Under the pieces are notes generated by a model. That model saw nothing but the letters and a program-made list of their open reading frames with translations, made no database searches and was not told the DNA's origin. From Cellulomonas sp. WB94 (lineage in GTDB: Bacteria > Actinomycetota > Actinomycetes > Actinomycetales > Cellulomonadaceae), in contig NZ_QEES01000002.1 in assembly GCF_003115775.1 (NCBI RefSeq), positions 2,294,001 through 2,358,000 on the forward strand: a stretch of DNA of 64,000 bases, written 5' to 3'. The position numbers were made by a program, and so were the translations under genes. Position 1 is the first letter of the stretch. Every line of letters begins with the position of its first letter. Shown here one piece after another: positions 58,485 to 64,000 of this stretch.

Positions 58485-59609
58485 ATGACCTCACCGATCC
58501 CCGGCTTCCACGCCGTCGTCCCGGCGGGCGGTGCCGGCACGCGGCTGTGGCCGCTGTCACGCGCCGGCGAGCCGAAGTTCCTGCGCGACCTCACGGGCAC
58601 GGGCCGGACCCTGCTCCAGGGCACCGTCGACCGGCTCCTGCCGTTGACCGGCCCCGGCGGGGTCCTCGTGGTGACCGGTGTGCGGCACGCGCGGGCCGTC
58701 GCGGCGCAGCTCCCCGAGCTGGCGGCGAGCGACGTGCTCGCCGAGCCGTCCCCGCGCGACTCCATGGCGGCGATCGGTCTGGCGGCCGCGCTGCTCGAGG
58801 CGCGCCACGGCGACGTCGTGCTCGGCTCGTTCGCCGCCGACCACGTGATCGAGGGCGCTGACGCCTTCGCCGAGACGGTGCGCCAGGGTGTCGAAGCGGC
58901 GCGGGCCGGGTACCTCGTGACCGTCGGGATCGCCGCGACCGAGCCGTCGACGGCCTTCGGGTACGTGCGGTCGGGCGAACCGCTCGGGATCGAGGGCGCG
59001 CCGGACGTCCGCCACGCCGCGGGGTTCACCGAGAAGCCCGACGAGGAGACTGCGACCGCCTACCTCGCGACGGGCGAGTACCGCTGGAACGCGGGCATGT
59101 TCATCGTGCGGGCGCGCGTGCTGCTCGACCACCTCGCGGCCCAGCTCCCGACGCTCCACGACGGGCTCCGCGAGATCGCCGGAGCCTGGGACGGCCCCGA
59201 CCGCGAGCCGGTGCTGGCACGCGTGTGGCCCGGGCTGACGAAGATCGCGATCGACCACGCCATCGCCGAGCCGGTCGCCGCCGCGGGCGGGGTCGCCGTC
59301 GTCCCGGGCGACTTCACCTGGGACGACGTCGGTGACTTCGAGTCGCTCGGGGGCCTGCTGGCCGTGCGCGCAGGCTCGGTCACGACCGGGTCGAGCACGC
59401 TCGGGGACGACGCGCTCGTGCTGCGGATCGACGCGGACGGCTCGCTCGTCGTGCCCGGCTCTGGCCGCACCGTGACGGTGCTCGGCGTGCCGGGGGCGGT
59501 CGTCGTCGACACGCCCGACGCGGTGCTCGTGACGACGCGTGAGCACGCGCAGCAGGTCAAGGCAGCCGTCGACGGTTGGCGCGCCCGCGGACGCGACGAC
59601 CTGCTCTGA
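58485..59609 (+). CDS. manC: Mannose-1-phosphate guanylyltransferase
   Basis: The enzyme makes GDP-mannose, donor for mannosylated lipids and polysaccharides. The 374-residue protein has the nucleotidyltransferase signature AVVPAGGAGTRLWPLSRAGEPKFL and FTEKPDEETA, FRWNAGMF-like YRWNAGMFIV, and the GDFTWDDVGDFESL motif. It lacks the isomerase domain of bifunctional forms. The ATG is 7 bases after TACCCT (58472-58477), suggesting leaderless translation. It lies divergent from sdhC. Confidence 0.93.
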   Translation: MTSPIPGFHAVVPAGGAGTRLWPLSRAGEPKFLRDLTGTGRTLLQGTVDRLLPLTGPGGVLVVTGVRHARAVAAQLPELAASDVLAEPSPRDSMAAIGLAAALLEARHGDVVLGSFAADHVIEGADAFAETVRQGVEAARAGYLVTVGIAATEPSTAFGYVRSGEPLGIEGAPDVRHAAGFTEKPDEETATAYLATGEYRWNAGMFIVRARVLLDHLAAQLPTLHDGLREIAGAWDGPDREPVLARVWPGLTKIAIDHAIAEPVAAAGGVAVVPGDFTWDDVGDFESLGGLLAVRAGSVTTGSSTLGDDALVLRIDADGSLVVPGSGRTVTVLGVPGAVVVDTPDAVLVTTREHAQQVKAAVDGWRARGRDDLL

Positions 59610-59631
59610 CCCGCGCGACTACCCTCGGAGC

Positions 59632-60825
59632 GTGCCCTCCGACGCTGCCAGCCTGATCCCTCGCGTCGATGCGCTCCGTGCGGAGCTCGTCGCGATCCGC
59701 CGCGACCTGCACGCGCACCCCGAGCTCGCGCGCACCGAGACCCGCACCACGAGGGTCGTCGCCGACCGGCTGCGGGCGGCCGGGCTCTCACCGCACCTGC
59801 TGCCCGGGTCGGGGCTCGTGTGCGACATCGGGCCGACCCCGGTCGCCACGGGACGTCGCCGGGTCGCGCTGCGGGCCGACCTCGACGCGCTGCCCCTCCA
59901 GGACACGACCGGTCTCGCGTGGTCCTCGACCGTGCCGGGCGTCGCGCACGCCTGCGGTCACGACGTCCACACCGTCGGCGTGCTGGGTGCGGGCCTCGTG
60001 CTCGCCGAGCTCGCCGCCGCGGGTGAGCTCGCGACCGGGGTGCGGCTCATCTTCCAGCCGGCCGAGGAGGTCCAGCCGGGCGGCTCGCTCGACGTGATCG
60101 CCGCGGGGGCGCTGGACGGCGTCAGCCAGATCTTCGCGGTGCACTGCGACCCGAAGGTCGACGTCGGCCAGGTCGGCACCCGCATCGGTCCCATCACGTC
60201 GGCGTCCGACGAGGTCGCCGTGACCCTGACCGGTCCCGGCGGGCACACCTCGCGTCCCCACCTGACGGGCGACGTGGTGTTCGCGCTCGGACAGGTCGTC
60301 ACCCAGGTCCCGGCGATCCTCGGGCGCCGGCTCGACCCGCGCTCGGGGGTCAACCTGACCTGGGGCGAGATCCACGCCGGGACGGCACACAACGCGATCC
60401 CCGCCCGGGGGACGGTGCGCGGCACGCTGCGGTGCCTCGACGTCCGGGCGTGGGAGAAGGCGTCGGAGGTCTTCCACGACGCGGTCCGGCAGGTCGTCGA
60501 GCCGTACGAGGTCGAGGCCGAGGTGACCCACCAGCGCGGGGTCCCGCCGGTCGAGAACGGCGAGCGGGCGACCGCCGTGCTCGAGGCCGCGGCCCGCGAC
60601 GTCCTGGGGGAGTCCTCGGTGCTGCTGACCGAGCAGTCACTCGGCGGCGAGGACTTCGCGTGGTACCTGACCAAGGTCCCCGGGTCCATGGCCCGGCTCG
60701 GCACCCGCAGGCCGGGGGGGCGCTCGTACGACATCCACCAGGGCGACCTGCGGATCGACGAGCGGGCGATCGACGCCGCGGTCCTGCTTCTCGCCCGCGT
60801 GGCCATGCTCGCCGGGCGCGCCTGA
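59632..60825 (+). CDS. M20 family amidohydrolase
   Basis: The 397-residue M20D-type metallopeptidase/amidohydrolase has RRDLHAHPELA near residue 20, GVAHACGHDVHTVGVLGA (metal ligands), FQPAEEVQPGG and the GGEDFAWYL motif near the end. Relatives act on N-acyl amino acids, hippurate or indole conjugates. The GTG is 6 bases after TACCCT (59620-59625), so it is probably leaderless. Specific substrate unknown. Confidence 0.9.
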   Translation: MPSDAASLIPRVDALRAELVAIRRDLHAHPELARTETRTTRVVADRLRAAGLSPHLLPGSGLVCDIGPTPVATGRRRVALRADLDALPLQDTTGLAWSSTVPGVAHACGHDVHTVGVLGAGLVLAELAAAGELATGVRLIFQPAEEVQPGGSLDVIAAGALDGVSQIFAVHCDPKVDVGQVGTRIGPITSASDEVAVTLTGPGGHTSRPHLTGDVVFALGQVVTQVPAILGRRLDPRSGVNLTWGEIHAGTAHNAIPARGTVRGTLRCLDVRAWEKASEVFHDAVRQVVEPYEVEAEVTHQRGVPPVENGERATAVLEAAARDVLGESSVLLTEQSLGGEDFAWYLTKVPGSMARLGTRRPGGRSYDIHQGDLRIDERAIDAAVLLLARVAMLAGRA

Positions 60826-60970
60826 GGCGTCTGAGGCGCCTGACACGCCTGACCTGCGCGATCGTCCCGAAGGTCGGGACGCCTCGTCCCATCCCGTGGC
60901 CGATTGTTCCAAGTGGATAACGGAAGCCCGCGGCTACCGCCCGGTAACCGTCCCGTAACGCCCGGCTCAC

Positions 60971-60976
60971 TACAGT
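60971..60976 (+). promoter_or_regulatory. -10 box for a leaderless start ahead of bmpA
   Basis: TACAGT is followed by 7 bases and an ATG at 60984 that opens a short ORF running into the bmpA start. The rest of the 253-base gap has no convincing -35. Confidence 0.5.
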
Positions 60977-60983
60977 GCGGGGC

Positions 60984-61082
60984 ATGGACGCCGGGCGGCT
61001 CCGTCCGTGTCTGGTGCAGCGTTGCTCCGGGCACGGACGGCTCACGTCGCGACGAATGACGACAACGGGGAGTTTCGCGTGA
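60984..61082 (+). CDS. Putative 32-codon leader ORF coupled to the BmpA gene
   Basis: The ATG lies exactly 7 bases after TACAGT, the same spacing as at the window's other leaderless genes. The frame encodes 32 residues with two Cys (9 and 14) and seven Arg, and its TGA overlaps the GTG start of bmpA (GTGA). The bmpA SD (GGGGAG) lies in the last codons. It mirrors the leader ORFs of the two peptide-binding proteins, without sequence similarity. Confidence 0.45.
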   Translation: MDAGRLRPCLVQRCSGHGRLTSRRMTTTGSFA

Positions 61083-62182
61083 AGAAGATCATCCAGGTGG
61101 CCGCGCTCGGCGCAGCCACCGCGCTCGTGCTGACCGCGTGTGCCAGCGCGCCCACGGCCACGACCACCACCGCACCGAGCGCAGGCGCGACGACCGCGGC
61201 TGCCGTCAGCTACAAGGCCTGCATGGTCTCGGACGCCGGCGGGTTCGAGGACAAGTCCTTCAACCAGTCGGGTGCAGAGGGCCTTGACAAGGCCAAGGCC
61301 GACCTCGGCATCGAGGAGGTCAAGGTCGAGTCCACCGCGGACACCGACTTCACGCCCAACGTCGACAACCTCGTGTCGCAGGACTGCAACCTGATCATCG
61401 GCGTCGGCTTCAACCTCGCCGGCGCGATCCAGACCGCGGCCAACGCGAACAAGACCATCGACTTCGCGCTCGTCGACAGCGCCTTCTCCGACGCGGACTT
61501 CAAGCCCGTCACGCTGGAGAACGGCAAGCCGCTGCTCTTCAACACGCAGGAGGCCGCATTCCTCGCCGGCTACGTCGCCGCGGGCACCTCGAAGACCGGC
61601 AAGGTTGCCACGTTCGGCGGCATGCAGCTCCCGTCCGTCTCGATCTTCATGGACGGCTTCTCCGACGGCGTCGCGAAGTACAACGCGGACTTCGGCAAGA
61701 CCGTCGCGGTCCTCGGCTGGGACAAGGCCGCGCAGACCGGCTCGTTCACCGGTGACTTCGACAACCAGGCCAACGGGCAGAACCTCGCCAAGGGCTTCAT
61801 CGACCAGGGCGCGGACGTCATCATGCCCGTCGCCGGTCCGGTCGGGCTCGGCGCCGCTGCGGCTGCCAAGGCCGCCGGCAACGTCATGATCGTCGGAGTG
61901 GACGCCGACTGGTACAACACGGCGCCCGAGTACAAGTCGATCATCCTGACCTCGGTCATCAAGGAGATCGGCCAGTCCGTCTACGACACCGTCAAGCAGG
62001 GTGCCGACGGCCAGTACACCTCGGAGCCGTACGTCGGCACGCTCGCGAACAAGGGCATCGACATCGCCCCGTTCCACGACCTCGATGCGCAGGTCCCCGC
62101 GGACGTCAAGACCAAGGTCACCGCGCTCAAGGCCTCGATCATCGACGGCAGCCTCAAGGTCGACTCGCCGAGCGCCAACTGA
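61079..62182 (+). CDS. BmpA/Med-type nucleoside-binding lipoprotein
   Basis: The 367-residue protein has a signal peptide with lipobox VLTAC (Cys21) and the BMP domain: CMVSDAGGFEDKSFNQSGAEG, TQEAAFLAGYVAAGTSKTGKVATFGG and VGVDADWYNT. Homologous proteins (PnrA, BmpA) bind purine or other nucleosides for an ABC importer. GTG 61079 follows GGGGAG. A hairpin separates it from the ATPase gene 147 bases on. Confidence 0.93.
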   Translation: MKKIIQVAALGAATALVLTACASAPTATTTTAPSAGATTAAAVSYKACMVSDAGGFEDKSFNQSGAEGLDKAKADLGIEEVKVESTADTDFTPNVDNLVSQDCNLIIGVGFNLAGAIQTAANANKTIDFALVDSAFSDADFKPVTLENGKPLLFNTQEAAFLAGYVAAGTSKTGKVATFGGMQLPSVSIFMDGFSDGVAKYNADFGKTVAVLGWDKAAQTGSFTGDFDNQANGQNLAKGFIDQGADVIMPVAGPVGLGAAAAAKAAGNVMIVGVDADWYNTAPEYKSIILTSVIKEIGQSVYDTVKQGADGQYTSEPYVGTLANKGIDIAPFHDLDAQVPADVKTKVTALKASIIDGSLKVDSPSAN

Positions 62183-62235
62183 CGCTCTGAACGTGCACCG
62201 AGCACCTCGCGTGCACTGAGCACTGCAGCATGAAC

Positions 62236-62270
62236 CGATGGCCCGGGCAGGTCGCCTGCTCGGGCCATCG
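62236..62270 (+). terminator. Hairpin between bmpA and the ATPase gene
   Basis: Arms of 16 bp (62236-62251 and 62255-62270) pair with a single G-T wobble around a TCG loop, 53 bases after bmpA. It probably limits read-through into the ATPase and permease genes, leaving more mRNA for the binding protein. Confidence 0.65.
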
Positions 62271-62350
62271 GCGCGTGTGCCCGCCGCTCGCAGCGGCGTC
62301 GCGCGCGCCACTAGGGTGCAAGAACCACCATGACGAAGGAGCCATGTCAC

Positions 62351-63934
62351 GTGAAGCTGGAACTGCGGGGGATCACCAAGCGCTTCGGCAGCCTCGTGGC
62401 CAACGACCACATCGACCTTGTGGTCGCCCCTGGCGAGATCCATGCGCTCCTCGGGGAGAACGGGGCCGGCAAGAGCACCTTGATGAACGTGCTCTACGGC
62501 CTCTACGACCCGGACGACGGTGAGGTCCTGATCGACGACGCGCCGGTCAGGTTCGCCGGCCCGGGCGACGCCATGGCCGCGGGCATCGGCATGGTCCACC
62601 AGCACTTCATGCTGATCCCGGTGTTCACGGTCGCGGAGAACGTCGTCCTCGGGCACGAGCCCGTCCGCGGTGCCGGCGGCGTCATCGACCTGGCTGGTGC
62701 GCGCAAGCTCGTCCGCGAGATCTCCGACCGGTTCGGGTTCGACGTCGACCCCGACGCCCTCGTCGAGAACCTCACCGTCGGTGCCCAGCAGCGCGTCGAG
62801 ATCATCAAGGCGCTGTCGCGCAACGCCAACATCCTCATCCTCGACGAGCCCACCGCGGTGCTGACCCCGCAGGAGACCGACGAGCTCATCGGCATCATGC
62901 GCCAGCTCAAGGCGGCCGGGACGTCGATCGTCTTCATCACCCACAAGCTCCGCGAGGTGCGCGCCGTCGCCGACGTCATCACCGTCATCCGCCGCGGCAA
63001 GGTCGTCGGGAGCGCGCCACCGACCGCGCCCGAGACCGAGCTGGCCTCGCTCATGGTCGGCCGCGCGGTCGACCTCGGCGTCGCCAAGACGCCGGCCGAG
63101 CCGGGTGAGGTGGCCCTGAAGGTCACCGGCCTGTCGGTGATCGACCACGCGGGGGTGCTCCAGCTCGACGACGTGTCCTTCGAGGTCGCGCGCGGCGAGA
63201 TCCTGGCGGTCGCGGGCGTCCAGGGCAACGGGCAGACCGAGCTCGCCGAGGCGATCCTCGGGCTGCAGAAGCCCGTGGCAGGGTCGATCCTCCTCGACGG
63301 CGACGAGCTGGTCGGGGCAGGCGTCCGGGACACGCTGCACGCCGGGGTGGGCTTCGTCCCTGAGGACCGCTCGACCGACGGCATCATCGAGCCGTTCTCG
63401 GTCGCGGAGAACCTCATCCTCGACCTGCACGACCAGCCCCCGTTCGCGACCGGGATCTCGCTCGACCCCACGAAGGTCGCCGCGAACGCCACGCAGCGTG
63501 CCGACGAGTTCGACGTGCGGCTGACCTCGGTCCAGGACCCGATCAAGACCCTCTCGGGCGGCAACCAGCAGAAGGTCGTGCTCGCCCGGGAGATGTCCCG
63601 CCCGCTGCGGCTGCTGATCGCGTCGCAGCCCACGCGCGGCCTGGACGTCGGCTCGATCGAGTTCGTCCACAAGCGGATCATCGCCGAGCGCGACAACGGG
63701 ACGCCGGTGCTCATCATCTCGACCGAGCTCGACGAGGTCCTCGCCCTGGGGGACCGCATCCTGGTCCTCTACCGCGGCCGCATCGTCGGCATCGTGGGCC
63801 CGGGAACCCATCGTGACGTGCTCGGGCTCATGCTGGCGGGCGTGCCGCTCGACGAGGCCGAGGCCCACGCAGCCGAACACCACACGGTCCTCGGCGAAGC
63901 CGACCTCCGTGCCGCCGAGGAGGAGAACTCGTGA
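62351..63934 (+). CDS. ABC transporter ATPase, nucleoside/sugar (YufO/RbsA-like) type
   Basis: The 527-residue protein has two nucleotide-binding domains: GENGAGKST, MVHQHFMLIPVFTVAENV, LTVGAQQRVEIIKAL and LILDEPTAVL in the first; VQGNGQTELAEAILG, LSGGNQQKVVLAREMS and IASQPTRGLDV in the second. The degenerate second Walker A is normal in this family. I prefer GTG 62351, 10 bases after AAGGAG; ATG 62330 is an in-frame alternative just after TAGGGT. It works with BmpA and the downstream permease. Confidence 0.92.
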   Translation: MKLELRGITKRFGSLVANDHIDLVVAPGEIHALLGENGAGKSTLMNVLYGLYDPDDGEVLIDDAPVRFAGPGDAMAAGIGMVHQHFMLIPVFTVAENVVLGHEPVRGAGGVIDLAGARKLVREISDRFGFDVDPDALVENLTVGAQQRVEIIKALSRNANILILDEPTAVLTPQETDELIGIMRQLKAAGTSIVFITHKLREVRAVADVITVIRRGKVVGSAPPTAPETELASLMVGRAVDLGVAKTPAEPGEVALKVTGLSVIDHAGVLQLDDVSFEVARGEILAVAGVQGNGQTELAEAILGLQKPVAGSILLDGDELVGAGVRDTLHAGVGFVPEDRSTDGIIEPFSVAENLILDLHDQPPFATGISLDPTKVAANATQRADEFDVRLTSVQDPIKTLSGGNQQKVVLAREMSRPLRLLIASQPTRGLDVGSIEFVHKRIIAERDNGTPVLIISTELDEVLALGDRILVLYRGRIVGIVGPGTHRDVLGLMLAGVPLDEAEAHAAEHHTVLGEADLRAAEEENS

Positions 63935-64000
63935 GCCACTCTGCAGCCGCACCGGCACCCACGCCCGCGCCGGCTCCCGCACCTGAGGTGGCCGCGCCGG
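63931..64000 (+). CDS. Start of the nucleoside ABC transporter permease (runs off the window)
   Basis: A GTG at 63931 overlaps the ATPase stop (GTGA) and follows GAGGAG. Only 23 codons are present, encoding a Pro/Ala-rich N-terminus. That it is the first permease of the BmpA system is inferred from the universal gene order of these operons, not from the visible residues. Confidence 0.6.
   Translation, partial: MSHSAAAPAPTPAPAPAPEVAAP

Noticed and set aside
60350-63982. A 1210-codon open frame on the minus strand
   Set aside because: It lies opposite the amidohydrolase, BmpA and ABC ATPase genes, is of low-complexity Arg/Gly/Asp/Val composition, and has no recognisable domain. It is a product of high third-position GC on the coding strand.

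Overview
The window is very GC-rich, with strong G/C third-position bias, GTG and TTG starts and 'TANNNT' -10 boxes a few bases ahead of start codons. It encodes a mycothiol enzyme (MshB), a DUF3117 protein, a 7Fe-8S ferredoxin, VanW and a sigE-rseA-htrA-tatB block. This is an actinobacterial chromosome. The multiple GH3 glycosidases and peptide transporters suggest the Cellulomonadaceae (Cellulomonas or a near relative); that genus call is inference. I saw no rRNA, tRNA, insertion sequence, CRISPR array or prophage.

Region 1 (1-12.3 kb) is the most accessory-looking part. It holds the 3' end of a GHKL sensor kinase, UDP-galactopyranose mutase on the opposite strand, then a co-directional cluster of three GH3 glycosidases placed in three compartments: a lipoprotein, a twice-membrane-anchored enzyme with inverted domain order, and a cytoplasmic enzyme. 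A small lipoprotein, a GtrA-like membrane protein and a GT2 glycosyltransferase complete the cluster. A 15-bp direct repeat with 21-bp periodicity, resembling a LytTR-type response-regulator site, lies upstream of the cluster.

Region 2 (12.4-26.7 kb) has a DinB-like gene and two complete peptide-type ABC transporters in tandem. The two substrate-binding-protein genes share a nearly identical promoter segment with a CTGGAC-N6-GTCCAG inverted repeat, TTG starts and about 30-codon upstream ORFs whose stop overlaps the TTG. The second transporter is interrupted by a PH-domain membrane protein on the opposite strand.

Region 3 (26.8-52.9 kb) is a conserved actinobacterial backbone: typA, mshB, a flavin reductase, a VanW protein, fdxA, dapC, gltA, dapD/dapE (divergent and apparently leaderless), a DUF6318/PKD lipoprotein pair, a LOG protein, folP2, a PIG-V-like mannosyltransferase, DUF3117, pepA, an O-methyltransferase, sigE, anti-sigma factor, htrA, tatB, trpS and a 2'-5' RNA ligase-like protein. 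The order closely parallels the Rv1165-Rv1224 region of Mycobacterium tuberculosis as I recall it. Lysine/diaminopimelate synthesis (dapC, D, E), the TCA cycle (gltA here, sdh below) and envelope stress (sigE-rseA-htrA-tatB) are the coherent themes. trpS carries an apparent one-base deletion near its 3' end.

Region 4 (53-64 kb) holds a YihY membrane protein, a phosphotransferase, sdhCDAB on the minus strand, manC, an M20 amidohydrolase and the start of a BmpA-type nucleoside ABC importer whose permease runs off the window. Two stretches exceed 300 bases without an annotated main gene: 1635-1965 (LytTR-like repeats and putative promoter) and 13038-13477 (inverted repeats, promoter and leader ORF).
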